A DNA stretch of 37,110 nucleotides from Cytophagales bacterium (GCA_013297825.1 JAAFIN010000016.1:1-37110); one strand, 5' to 3'; positions 25,199-33,073 are shown, counted from the first letter of the stretch. The notes: generated by a model not told the origin, from the sequence alone. Numbers and translations: made by a program.

Positions 25199-25771
25199 AT
25201 GAAACTACAAGCAACATTCTTTTTTCTTATTGTAACGCTTTTTTGTAACACTTTTTTGTGTATTTCAGAAAGTAAAGCCCAAAAAGTTATTTTGCCACGC
25301 CCAAAAGCAAGCCCTTTGGCGGTGTCTGCGTATTTGGCAAGTGATAACACGTATTTTAAGGTTACATACGGACAACCTATGAAAAAAGGGCGTGAAATAT
25401 TTGGAAACCTTGTGCCTTATGGCAAAATATGGCGTACAGGTGCAAATGAAGCTACCGAAGTTACTATCACAAAAGACGTAAAAGTGGATAAAAAAGTAGT
25501 AAAAGCTGGTACTTATACGCTTTTTTCTATTCCACAAGAGGATAAATGGCTCGTAATTCTGAACAGCACTTTGGGACAATGGGGTGCATATAAATATGAC
25601 GAAATCAAAGCAAATAATGTGCTTGAAATCTCTGTTCCTGTGGATAAAAATTTGGACGAATATGAAGCCCTTACCATTTCGTTTGAAGAAAGCAAAAAAG
25701 GTGCTGACCTTGTAATGCTTTGGGACAAAACAAAGGTGGTAGTACCTTTTAGCGTGAATAAAACAAAATAA
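25199..25771 (+). CDS. DUF2911 family exported protein
   Basis: The 190-aa precursor has a signal peptide (MKLQATFFFLIVTLFCNTFL, cleavage after SKAQ). The mature part is a DUF2911 domain: YGQPMKKGREIFGNLVPYGK, then IWRTGANEATEVTITKDV, GTYTLFSIPQEDKWLVILN, and a closing VMLWDKTKVVVPF strand. These are the family's hallmark segments. The function of DUF2911 is not known; it is widespread in Bacteroidota as a periplasmic or surface beta protein. The stop is 17 nt before gmhA, so the two may be co-transcribed. Confidence 0.92.
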   Translation: MKLQATFFFLIVTLFCNTFLCISESKAQKVILPRPKASPLAVSAYLASDNTYFKVTYGQPMKKGREIFGNLVPYGKIWRTGANEATEVTITKDVKVDKKVVKAGTYTLFSIPQEDKWLVILNSTLGQWGAYKYDEIKANNVLEISVPVDKNLDEYEALTISFEESKKGADLVMLWDKTKVVVPFSVNKTK

Positions 25772-25788
25772 GTTTAAAATAAAAAAAT

Positions 25789-26364
25789 ATGCAAAATTTA
25801 ATTTTAGCAGAGTTACAAGAAGCTCAAAAAGTATTAGCAGATTTTTGTGCAAATAATGAAAATATTGCACGCATAGAACAAGTAGCACAACTAATGATAG
25901 ATGCCATCAAAAATGGTAAAAAAATATTTAGTTGTGGCAATGGTGGCTCACATTGTGATGCAATGCACTTCGCAGAAGAACTTAGCGGAAAATACCGTAA
26001 TACTCGCCCTGCTTTGCCTGCGTTGGCAATTTCTGACCCAAGTCATATTTCTTGTGTGGGCAATGATTATGGATATGCGTATATTTTTGCACGTTATTTG
26101 GAGGCTTTGGGCAATGAAGGTGATGTATTATTCGCATTAAGCACAAGCGGAAATTCTGAAAATATCATCAAAGCAGTGGAAATGGCTCGCCAAAAAGGAA
26201 TGAAAGTCGTAATTATGTCAGGCAAAGATGGTGGAAAACTTGCTGGTATGTCAGATGTAGAGGTGCGTGTGCCTCATTTTGGATATGCTGACCGTATTCA
26301 AGAAATTCATATCAAAGTAATTCATATCCTTATGCTTTTGATTGAAAAAGGAATGGGATTTTAA
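25789..26364 (+). CDS. gmhA: D-sedoheptulose 7-phosphate isomerase (phosphoheptose isomerase)
   Basis: GmhA converts sedoheptulose 7-phosphate to D-glycero-D-manno-heptose 7-phosphate, the first step of heptose synthesis for lipopolysaccharide or S-layer glycans. The 191-aa protein is a single SIS domain: [20 protein letters not shown] with the phosphate loop, [19 protein letters not shown], and a C-terminal helix with the catalytic histidine ([16 protein letters not shown]). Length matches the family. Start ATG at 25789. The trailing gap begins with ATTATGAATTAGGAATTATG words and AAACAGCCA 36 nt after the stop. Confidence 0.95.
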   Translation: MQNLILAELQEAQKVLADFCANNENIARIEQVAQLMIDAIKNGKKIFSCGNGGSHCDAMHFAEELSGKYRNTRPALPALAISDPSHISCVGNDYGYAYIFARYLEALGNEGDVLFALSTSGNSENIIKAVEMARQKGMKVVIMSGKDGGKLAGMSDVEVRVPHFGYADRIQEIHIKVIHILMLLIEKGMGF

Positions 26365-26520
26365 AATAATTATGAATTAGGAATTATGAATTAGGAATGA
26401 AACAGCCATTTTTTAATGGTAAATTGTGAATGGTAAATGTTAAATTGATAATTACAATAACTTTTGTCATTAGGGTTTTTAAAATGAAGTCTAAAAATTA
26501 ATAAAAAACATCAAAATTTT
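26365..26520. repeat. Word-repeat part of the gmhA-ftsB gap
   Basis: TTATGAATTAGGAATTATGA and AATGGTAAATTGTGAATGGT words surround AAACAGCCA (26400-26408). The remaining bases are AT-rich and hold no supported frame. Confidence 0.55.
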
Positions 26521-26641
26521 CACTCTACATGACAATTTTTAAAAGTTGGGTATAAAACCCAACTTTATTGATAAAAAACATCAATAAAATCGGGTTTTAT
26601 ACCCGATTTTTAAGTGAATTTCAAATTTGTCATGTAGAGTG
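26521..26641. repeat. 121-bp MITE-like element with perfect 15-bp terminal inverted repeats
   Basis: The ends CACTCTACATGACAA and TTGTCATGTAGAGTG are exact complements. Inside are two further hairpins, AAAGTTGGGTATAAAACCCA-type (26541-26566) and AAAATCGGGTTTTATACCCG-type (26586-26612), separated by ATTGATAAAAAACATCAAT, itself a hairpin. No protein is encoded. Confidence 0.8.
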
Positions 26642-26654
26642 CAAAACTTTACAA

Positions 26655-26818
26655 AAAAAAGAAAAAAATCCGTGAAAATCTGTGTTAATCCGTAAAATCC
26701 GTGTTCCAAAATGTTTCATTTAAAGAACTCTATTGTGTAATAATCTGGCTGTTTTGTATTTTACTGACACCTGACTATTAACTCCTGACACCTGATTACT
26801 GACACCTGACTACTAATA
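26655..26818. repeat. Word-repeat part before ftsB-like gene
   Basis: AATCCGTGAAAATCTGTGTT and AATCCGTAAAATCCGTG words, then CTGGCTGTTTTGTATTTTAC (core TGGCTGTTT at 26746-26754), then four CTGACACCTGA-type words ending at the start codon. No frame is supported. Confidence 0.55.
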
Positions 26819-26819
26819 T

Positions 26820-27122
26820 ATGAAATTTCTAACTAAAATTATTGGTAATTTTTATTTTATAAGCCTGTGTTTATTTGCAGGTTGGATTATTTTTTTTGAT
26901 ACCAATGACCTTATTACACAATATTATCGCCAACAACGTGTAAAACGATTGGAAAGTGAAAAGAATTTTTATATCAAAAAAAGTGTAGAAATCAAACAAG
27001 ACCGCAGAGATTTGGCACAAGATGCAGAAGCCTTAGAAAAATTTGCACGTGAAAAATATCTCCTCAAACGCCCAAAAGAAGATGTTTTTATCATTGTACC
27101 TCCAAAAGATAGCTTGAAATAA
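26820..27122 (+). CDS. Septum formation initiator (FtsB/DivIC-like)
   Basis: The 100-aa protein has a short cytoplasmic start, one membrane segment (about 10-28, FYFISLCLFAGWIIFFDTND) and a periplasmic coiled coil (YRQQRVKRLESEKNFYIKKS...). It ends with the family's typical LEKFAREKYLLKRPKEDVFI segment (about 72-92). These are the marks of FtsB/DivIC proteins that join FtsL and FtsQ in the divisome. It is flanked at both ends by word repeats with TGGCTGTTT before it and AAACAGCCA 31 nt after its stop. Confidence 0.88.
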   Translation: MKFLTKIIGNFYFISLCLFAGWIIFFDTNDLITQYYRQQRVKRLESEKNFYIKKSVEIKQDRRDLAQDAEALEKFAREKYLLKRPKEDVFIIVPPKDSLK

Positions 27123-27258
27123 TGGTGAATGGTAAATGTTGAATGATAAATGAAACAGCCATTTTTTTGAAATAATTAGAATAAAATTTTAAAAATTGAA
27201 TTTTTATTCATAAAAATTCCTAATTTCTAATTTCTAATTCCTAATTCCTAATTCCTAA
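27123..27258. repeat. Word-repeat region between ftsB-like and OmpA genes
   Basis: AATGGTGAATGGTAAATGTT and GAATGATAAATGAAACAGCC words (AAACAGCCA at 27153-27161) are followed by TCCTAATTTCTAATTTCTAA words that run to the convergent OmpA-family stop. Confidence 0.55.
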
Positions 27259-29343
27259 TCATTTCATCTTAAAAATCTCAAATTCCACCCTTCTATTTGC
27301 TTGTCGGTGTGAATCATTTTCTTCTTTTTGAATAAGTGGTTTGCTACTACCATATCCAATAGCATTTACACGGTCAGCCTTAAATTTCCCTTTGTTGAGG
27401 ATATAATCACGTATAGCATCAGCCCTTGCTTGCGAAAGTTTTTTATTGGCAACTTCATCAGGATTTATCCTTTCAGTGTGTCCTGAGATAGTCAAACCAA
27501 GATTTGGGTGGTCAGCCAAGAAAAAAACCAACTTATCCAAATCCCCAGACATTGCATCAGTTACGCTACTACTACCGTGTTCAAATTCTATCGCTTCAAA
27601 TTTCCATTTTTTGAATTTAATAGAAGGTGTAGAAATATTCAAAGTAGTATCACCTTTGAGCAAAAATTGCTTTTCAATTCTAAAAAAATCTTCTCCTGTG
27701 ATAATTACTAAATAATTTCTATCACGAATCAAATCAAACCTATATGAGCCATCAGGTTTGAGGTATTTTGGAGCAACTTCTGTGCCTTCGTCTATGTCAA
27801 TAATTGAAACAATACCCTCAAATGCTTTTCCTGTAATAGAATCTGTAACAACACCCTGAAATTTAACAGTTGCCTCTGGTTGTCCTTCCATTGGCAAAGG
27901 ATATGTATGCAAACGCAAAACATTTTTTACAATCGTATCACCTACACCCCAATCAAAAACTTTTATGCGAATTTTTTTTGCATAATATAAATTTTGGGCT
28001 TTAGCATCAATGGTAAAATAATATTCGTCTTGTTTGTGATTAACAAGAGGGCCTAAATTATAAGGTTCAGCCCAAAGTCCATCTACTTTTTTGTAGGTTT
28101 TATAAATATCAAAACCGCCCCAATTCAAAATATGTCCATCTGAACTAAAATACAAAACATTATATTGTGGGTGATAAAATGGGCTTACTTCGTTCATTCG
28201 TGTATTTACATCAGCCCCCAAATTGCGTGCTTTTGTCCATATTGGAATTGTATCATTATCCACATCAACAGAATAACCTCTTTTGACACAATAATAAATA
28301 TCAGACAAACCAAAACCGCCAAGTCTATCAGATGCAAAATATAAAGTATCTTCTTTGTGCGAAAGCGTAGGTTGTGAATCCCAACTTTGGCTATTTACAT
28401 TGATACCAAGATTATAAGTTTTTTTCCAAGAGCCTTTTTTATCTTTTACTGCCACATAAATATCACAATTTCCAAAACCTTTTGGCGAGCCACATCTTGC
28501 AAAATACATCAATTTTCCTGCCCTTGTCATACACGCAGAACCTTCGTTAAATTCGGTGTTGATACCTGCAAGTGGTTTTGCTTTTGTCCAAGGAATGGTA
28601 TCAAATTTTGAGCCTTGACTTGTTTCTACAAGAGCCAAACTGTCCGCTTTGCGTGTGATAAACATATCTTCATTTGGGAGATATTTTCCGCCATCACGTT
28701 TCATATTTCTTTGGGAAGAAAATATCATAAAAAGACCGTTAGAAGTCAATGTTGGGGCATAATCATCAAAGGCAGAACTCACAGAATCGCCCATTTGTGC
28801 AAACATCATTTCAGGGATTTTCAATGTGTCAATATTTGCAGAAGCGTGTGCGTAGGTATAATAATATTCTATGGGAACAAAATCTTTTTTCTTAGCATCA
28901 AGGTTTAGAGAATCATTTAGAAGGCGAAAAGTAGTAATATCTTCTTTGCGATAATGTTTGAGAATAAGGCGATAAATTTGGCGTGCTTTGTCATAATATT
29001 TTAATTCTTTGGCAATATCTCCCAATCTTTTTAATAAATAAATACTGCGATTATCTCTAAAATTTCTTGCACCAAATTGATTGACGTAAGCGTGCAAAGC
29101 CCTATATACACGATAGAGATTTTTGGTTTTTTTTGCCAATTTATCTATTGCGAGTAGTCTTTCTTTGTCATAATAATAAGGTCTTCTGCCTACTTGTTTG
29201 AAGTCCAACACTAAGCCATCAGCTTTGCCAAAAATGGTATCTTTTACATCATTGCGATTAGCTTGTCGTATTATTTGGGCAGTGGTTGAGGATTCTGTGT
29301 TTATCCAAAAAAATAAACAAAGAAAAAACCAAGTTATTCTCAT
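27259..29343 (-). CDS. OmpA family protein with beta-propeller, PorE-like architecture
   Basis: The 694-aa precursor has a signal peptide (ITWFFLCLFFWINTESSTTA). TPR-like helices lie at about 80-150 (LLKRLGDIAKELKYYDKARQ). A PD40/WD40-type propeller follows at about 185-460 (MIFSSQRNMKRDGG, LYFASDRLGGFGLSDIYYC, VLYFSSDGHILNWGGFDIYK). Next comes a carboxypeptidase-regulatory-like domain (~495-570, FQGVVTDSITGKAFEGIVSI), and then an OmpA-like peptidoglycan-binding domain (TISGHTERINPDEVANKKLS..., NRRVEFEIF). This order equals that of PorE of the type IX secretion system. Many paralogues share it, so PorE itself is not proven. It would tether outer-membrane machinery to peptidoglycan. Confidence 0.88.
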   Translation of the reverse strand: MRITWFFLCLFFWINTESSTTAQIIRQANRNDVKDTIFGKADGLVLDFKQVGRRPYYYDKERLLAIDKLAKKTKNLYRVYRALHAYVNQFGARNFRDNRSIYLLKRLGDIAKELKYYDKARQIYRLILKHYRKEDITTFRLLNDSLNLDAKKKDFVPIEYYYTYAHASANIDTLKIPEMMFAQMGDSVSSAFDDYAPTLTSNGLFMIFSSQRNMKRDGGKYLPNEDMFITRKADSLALVETSQGSKFDTIPWTKAKPLAGINTEFNEGSACMTRAGKLMYFARCGSPKGFGNCDIYVAVKDKKGSWKKTYNLGINVNSQSWDSQPTLSHKEDTLYFASDRLGGFGLSDIYYCVKRGYSVDVDNDTIPIWTKARNLGADVNTRMNEVSPFYHPQYNVLYFSSDGHILNWGGFDIYKTYKKVDGLWAEPYNLGPLVNHKQDEYYFTIDAKAQNLYYAKKIRIKVFDWGVGDTIVKNVLRLHTYPLPMEGQPEATVKFQGVVTDSITGKAFEGIVSIIDIDEGTEVAPKYLKPDGSYRFDLIRDRNYLVIITGEDFFRIEKQFLLKGDTTLNISTPSIKFKKWKFEAIEFEHGSSSVTDAMSGDLDKLVFFLADHPNLGLTISGHTERINPDEVANKKLSQARADAIRDYILNKGKFKADRVNAIGYGSSKPLIQKEENDSHRQANRRVEFEIFKMK

Positions 29344-29567
29344 AGCGTAAATTATTGTAAGAAATTTTTTTCAATTTTGATTTTTAGGAAAATAAAATTA
29401 TTTTTAAAGGGTTTATCTTTCTTGTGTGCTTTGTTTTATACGTAATTAAAATTAAAAATAGATTAAAAAATAGGTAAAAAAATATGATAAAATTTTTGAT
29501 AAGTGGTTACACCAATTCAATTTATATTATTCAAAAAAATAAGTTTATTTAAAAATTACGCTTCTAA

Positions 29568-29600
29568 AACTCTTGGAGGGTTTTAAACCCTCCAAGAGTT
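29568..29600. repeat. 33-bp palindrome, GGAGGGTTT family
   Basis: AACTCTTGGAGGGTTTTAAA followed by CCCTCCAAGAGTT: near-perfect palindrome directly downstream of the DUF433 gene (7 nt after its stop). A sister copy lies at 35790-35822. The 29344-29567 gap is AT-rich with no supported frame. Confidence 0.75.
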
Positions 29601-29606
29601 GAAAAT

Positions 29607-29801
29607 CTATAATAAAACATTTTCCGCATAAGTCAAACACGCCAAAATATCTTCTTTTTCAAGTCCTTTGTATTCTGCTAAAATTTCTTCAATAGAAGTA
29701 TTTTGTGCCAATAAAGAAATAATATATTCTACGGTGAGCCTTGTACCTTTTATGACAGGTTTGCCCAACATAATTTCAGGTTTTTGGGTTATTCTTTGCA
29801 T
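29607..29801 (-). CDS. DUF433 domain protein (antitoxin-like)
   Basis: The 64-aa protein is a single DUF433 domain: a short N-terminal strand (QRITQKPEIMLGKPVIKGTR), the helix-turn-helix LTVEYIISLLAQNTSIEEIL, then YKGLEKEDILACLTYAENV. It is full length for the family. DUF433 proteins are usually the DNA-binding antitoxin of a pair with a DUF5615 PIN-like nuclease encoded immediately downstream. Here no such gene follows; the palindrome and AT-rich DNA do. It is therefore an orphan antitoxin or a free-standing regulator. Confidence 0.88.
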   Translation of the reverse strand: MQRITQKPEIMLGKPVIKGTRLTVEYIISLLAQNTSIEEILAEYKGLEKEDILACLTYAENVLL

Positions 29802-30049
29802 ATTTTTACAAAAATGTTTGATTATTCATATTTTGAAATGCAATATTTAGCATTTACAACCTTAATTTAACGAAATTTATGCCAAAAACATACATAAATA
29901 CATAAAAACAATGCAAAGTTATGACAAAAAACAAAGGAATAAGTATATAAAGGAATACAAAAAGCCAAAAACGCAGATAATTTTTTGAGTTCGTTAAGAA
30001 AATATTATTTTTTTAAGAAATTTTATAGTAATTTTTATAAATTCTTTTA

Positions 30050-30078
30050 TTTTTCAAATGTTTGTTTTTACCTTTGCA
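30050..30078 (+). promoter_or_regulatory. Candidate promoter for the DksA-like gene
   Basis: TACCTTTG at 30071-30078 matches TAnnTTTG exactly; the -33 position is T-rich (TTTTC) rather than TTTG. This implies a leader of about 160 nt. A second match, TATTTTTG at 30219-30226, lies 18 nt before the start codon. The 29802-30243 gap otherwise holds only AT-rich DNA with no supported gene. Confidence 0.35.
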
Positions 30079-30243
30079 CACGATTTTAAAATATGTGCAT
30101 TTATTGTGTAAAAAAGCATTTTTTTGAAATATTTTTCTAAAAATCTTATTTTTAACGTGTGCTTATTGCAAGTATTTATAAAATCTCTATTTTTTTAACA
30201 CTTATTTTTTAACACTTTTCTATTTTTGTTTTTTAAGCGTATT

Positions 30244-30624
30244 ATGAACACTACAGAAACTCTACCTCGCTATTCTGAGCAAGAACTCAAAGAATTTGAA
30301 GAAATTATCAACCAAAAACTCACAATCTTACGCCAAGATTTTGGATATATCCACGATACCCTCACCAAACGCAATGACGCTGGTGCTGAAAATAATAGCA
30401 ACAAACCCTTAGAAGATGGGGCTGATACTGCTGAAAAAGAAAGCCTTAATCAACAAGCTGCACGTCTGAAAAAATTTATTACTGATTTGGAATTTGCGTT
30501 GGTACGCATCAAAAATGGCACTTATGGCGTTTGTATTGATACAGGCGTACTTATTCCAAAAGAAAGACTTAGAGTAGTGCCTCACACAAGACAAACTGTA
30601 GAAGCTAAAAAAGCGAAATCATAG
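30244..30624 (+). CDS. TraR/DksA family protein lacking a complete zinc finger
   Basis: A 126-aa protein from ATG at 30244 (a TTG six codons earlier is not needed). The N-terminal helical hairpin (YSEQELKEFEEIINQKL..., ESLNQQAARLKKFITDLEFA) and the closing segment RIKNGTYGVCIDTGVLIPKE followed by RLRVVPHTRQTVEAK are those of the DksA/TraR family, as found in Bacteroidota. Only one of the zinc-finger cysteines remains (YGVC), the others being replaced. In E. coli DksA acts in the RNA polymerase secondary channel with ppGpp; whether this member does is unknown. AAACAGCCA lies 43 nt after the stop. Confidence 0.88.
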   Translation: MNTTETLPRYSEQELKEFEEIINQKLTILRQDFGYIHDTLTKRNDAGAENNSNKPLEDGADTAEKESLNQQAARLKKFITDLEFALVRIKNGTYGVCIDTGVLIPKERLRVVPHTRQTVEAKKAKS

Positions 30625-30763
30625 TGGTAAGGGGAAAGTAGTAAGGGGAAAGGTGTAAGAAATACAAAACAGCCAAATACAAGCAACATTTTATCAAAAA
30701 TCACTTTTGAAAACTACTGTTCAATAAACGTTAAAATGTCTGACATTATCATTTATTTTCGTT

Positions 30764-30798
30764 TAAACCTATAAGGTTTTAAAAACCTTATAGGTTTA
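30764..30798. repeat. 35-bp palindrome in the 30625-30901 gap
   Basis: TAAACCTATAAGGTTTTAAA followed by AACCTTATAGGTTTA forms a stem of about 16 bp. The same gap begins with AAGGGGAAAGTAGTAAGGGG words (also at 4796-4845) and AAACAGCCA at 30667-30675. Confidence 0.75.
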
Positions 30799-30855
30799 GA
30801 CAACCGACAAATTAATATTTATTGAAAACTACTTTTGTTTAAGCATATTAAAAAA

Positions 30856-30892
30856 TAAAAAAGGTCAATATTTTCCATATTGACCTTTTTTT
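30856..30892. terminator. Bidirectional terminator between dksA-like and lysozyme-like genes
   Basis: AAAAAGGTCAATAT pairs with ATATTGACCTTTTT around TTTCC, with A and T runs on each side. It lies 10 nt from the stop of the minus-strand gene and serves convergent transcription. Confidence 0.85.
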
Positions 30893-30901
30893 ATGGTTTA
30901 T

Positions 30902-31885
30902 TTATTTCAAAAAATATTCAATTTCTTTCCCTGTCAATGAAAAAGCATATTCCGTAGCTTTTCCCCAAACACCATCAGCACCGCCATTTTCCATTATTAG
31001 GCGAACAATATCAGTATTACCCCATTCTTTATCTTGCATAATATTATTTTGGATAATTTTTATTTGTGCTTTTGTAAGATTTTTTCCGTGAATTGAAGTT
31101 GTATTTTCAGGTAATTTATTCAAATGTAAGCCTTCTAATAATGCTTTCAAAAGTGCATTACAACGTGGCTGGTATTTGTCTGTTGCATAAGCCCACCAAC
31201 CCGAAACCACATAACCATAAGGTACAAAATTACCTTTTTGGATTTCAGACAAAAGATAATTTGCATTCTGGGAATTGGTCAAAAAATGATGATACACTTT
31301 GCAAGCCAAATCAAAATCATTTAACATTAATTCAAATTCTGTATCTGAATATTCATCAATTTTTTTAGGTAAAAATGGTTGCAAATGCAACACATAATTT
31401 GCTCGCCAAGTAAGTTGATTAAGTCCCCAACCTCTAAATCTAAAATAATCGCAACGTTCTGAGGCTTTTTTAACGTGTAAAGGTGCATTGTGTGGAAACA
31501 CAAAACTATTCCAAGCATTTACATCTGCATCACTTTGGATAATGCCCCACGCTTTTAATTGATTGCCAGCAAGGAAATTAGGATTACAGTTGTAAGTGCT
31601 TTTTTGTGGTGGATTGTGTAGGAAAAAATATGCACTGTCGCCCATTTCACGCATTGGCAAAAATTGCCCACCTGTTTCGTTGTACATTATACAAAAATGT
31701 GCAACAAATTCCTGCAAAGTAATTTCTGATTTTCCTGCAAAAAGTTCTATTTTTTGCATTAAATTATAAAAACCATTTTTGCTAATAAAATTTTGGAAAA
31801 GAAAACCATTTTTTGTACGAAAAAATCCATTAAACCAATCTGTAAAATCAATATTTTGGATTTGAAAGTTGTTTGTAATGTTCAT
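30902..31885 (-). CDS. GH19-like lysozyme/chitinase-fold protein with peptidoglycan-binding-like tail
   Basis: The 327-aa protein has no signal peptide and no membrane segment. E70 lies in FCIMYNETGGQF at the position of the catalytic glutamate in lysozyme-like GH19 enzymes. The segment FRFRGWGLNQLTWRANY (148-164) closely recalls the GH19 signature 'YRGRGLIQLTGRxNY'. The last ~60 residues (LTKAQIKIIQNNI..., GGADGVWGKATEYAF) resemble a peptidoglycan-binding repeat. It should cut peptidoglycan or a chitin-like polymer. Without a signal it would need lysis, a non-Sec route or an injection system for export; none is nearby. The family assignment is by motif and moderate. Confidence 0.65.
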   Translation of the reverse strand: MNITNNFQIQNIDFTDWFNGFFRTKNGFLFQNFISKNGFYNLMQKIELFAGKSEITLQEFVAHFCIMYNETGGQFLPMREMGDSAYFFLHNPPQKSTYNCNPNFLAGNQLKAWGIIQSDADVNAWNSFVFPHNAPLHVKKASERCDYFRFRGWGLNQLTWRANYVLHLQPFLPKKIDEYSDTEFELMLNDFDLACKVYHHFLTNSQNANYLLSEIQKGNFVPYGYVVSGWWAYATDKYQPRCNALLKALLEGLHLNKLPENTTSIHGKNLTKAQIKIIQNNIMQDKEWGNTDIVRLIMENGGADGVWGKATEYAFSLTGKEIEYFLK

Positions 31886-32107
31886 CTTTGGAAAATATTT
31901 TAAAAATTATAAAGAATAACGAACCTAAAAAATGCAATATTTTTATAAATACAAACACAAATATTAAAAATTTATGATTTTTATTTTTACTTTTTTTTCG
32001 TTTTTTTGAAAAAAAAAATATTTTGGTAAAAAAATTGTTTTTAATAATTATGATATGATTTCTAATTTTAAATTCCTAATTCTTAATTCTAAATTAATAG
32101 CAAATTT

Positions 32108-32716
32108 ATGAAAAAAATTATCTCTATTTTGCCTTCTGTTTTATTTCTTGGTATGTTTTTTTGTTTGATTTCATTTCAAGCAAAAGCACAACTTTCAAAA
32201 GAAGAAAAAAAAACACTTCTTGCTGAAATCAAAAAATTAACGCCTGAACAACTCAAAAAAATCAAAGATGAGGCTGAAAATTCTGCTCAAAATGCCAAAA
32301 ATAATGAAAAAAATGCCACAAAAAAACAAGAAAAACAAAGTCTTATTACTGAATCATCAAAAAAAGATGAATCTATTACTTATTTGGAAGAAAAAATGAG
32401 AGCTTTCAAAAAAGAAAATCCTGATGTAAATGCCTCCAAACAAGAACGTACCAATGATAAATGTGCATTCAGCGTGCAAATAGGTGCTTACAAAAACCAA
32501 GACCTTACGCAATATATGGACAAAAGCCCAAATTTTGGAGTAGAAAATGACGGAAATGGTATGAAAAAATATATGTTGGGTCATTTTTCTTCTTATTGGG
32601 AAGCCAAAAATTTTAGTAAATATTTGGATAGTTTGGGCAGTGTGAGCTATGTAGTAGGTTTTTATCAAGGAAAACGTGTTCCTGATTTGAAAGATATGAC
32701 AGATTGTACTTTTTAA
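32108..32716 (+). CDS. Exported protein with SPOR-like C-terminal domain
   Basis: The 202-aa precursor has a signal peptide (KKIISILPSVLFLGMFFCLI..., cleavage after AKAQ). A Lys/Glu-rich helical linker (about 29-110) follows. The C-terminus of ~85 residues begins CAFSVQIGAYKNQD, continues KYMLGHFSSYWEAKNFSKYL and ends SYVVGFYQGKRVP. This is the SPOR pattern (strand 'f.VQiGaf', 'v.vG.f.s...A......l', 'a.vv.y..G.ri'), which binds denuded peptidoglycan at division sites. It is more divergent than typical SPOR. Word repeats (32060-32095) precede it and a terminator follows. Confidence 0.75.
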   Translation: MKKIISILPSVLFLGMFFCLISFQAKAQLSKEEKKTLLAEIKKLTPEQLKKIKDEAENSAQNAKNNEKNATKKQEKQSLITESSKKDESITYLEEKMRAFKKENPDVNASKQERTNDKCAFSVQIGAYKNQDLTQYMDKSPNFGVENDGNGMKKYMLGHFSSYWEAKNFSKYLDSLGSVSYVVGFYQGKRVPDLKDMTDCTF

Positions 32717-32744
32717 TTTTAAAAAAAAGTATAAATTATAAATA

Positions 32745-32782
32745 AAAAAACCACCGCAAAATTTAATTTTGTGGTGGTTTTT
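32745..32782 (+). terminator. Terminator after the SPOR-like gene
   Basis: AACCACCGCAAAAT pairs with ATTTTGTGGTGGTT (one G-T pair) around a TTA loop, followed by T-rich sequence. It lies 30 nt after the stop. Confidence 0.8.
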
Positions 32783-32813
32783 ATGTTTTTGGTTTTTCAA
32801 ATTTAAAAAAATA

Positions 32814-32978
32814 GGTTCTTCTATGATTTATACGGAAACTTATATTTTGCAAACCCCACCCCAGCCCTCCCCAGAGGGGAGGGAGTTGTAATACATTGAT
32901 TATCAACGCTTTGCGAAAGTCCTCCCCTCTGGGGAGGATTTAGGTGGGGTTTCAGTCCGTATAAATCCTTGAAGAACC
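32814..32978. repeat. 165-bp inverted-repeat element, copy B
   Basis: This is the reverse complement of the element at 4079-4243, with the same length, terminal repeats and inner GC-rich arms and only scattered differences. It sits between the SPOR-like gene and the 3' end of the res gene. The 32979-33073 stretch holds no frame. Confidence 0.85.
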
Positions 32979-33073
32979 AAAAAATATGATAAATCTTGAC
33001 CCAAATTATCCTATATTTTTGCAACAGAACTTTTACAGAAACCAAAATTTTAAAAACTTTGTAAGTCTTGTAT

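Noticed and set aside
25265-25888. 207-aa minus-strand frame across the DUF2911 and gmhA genes
   Set aside because: It overlaps two well-supported genes on the other strand and has no recognisable content.
32357-32800. 147-aa minus-strand frame opposite the SPOR-like gene
   Set aside because: It crosses the terminator hairpin and mirrors a gene with signal peptide and domain; a shadow.
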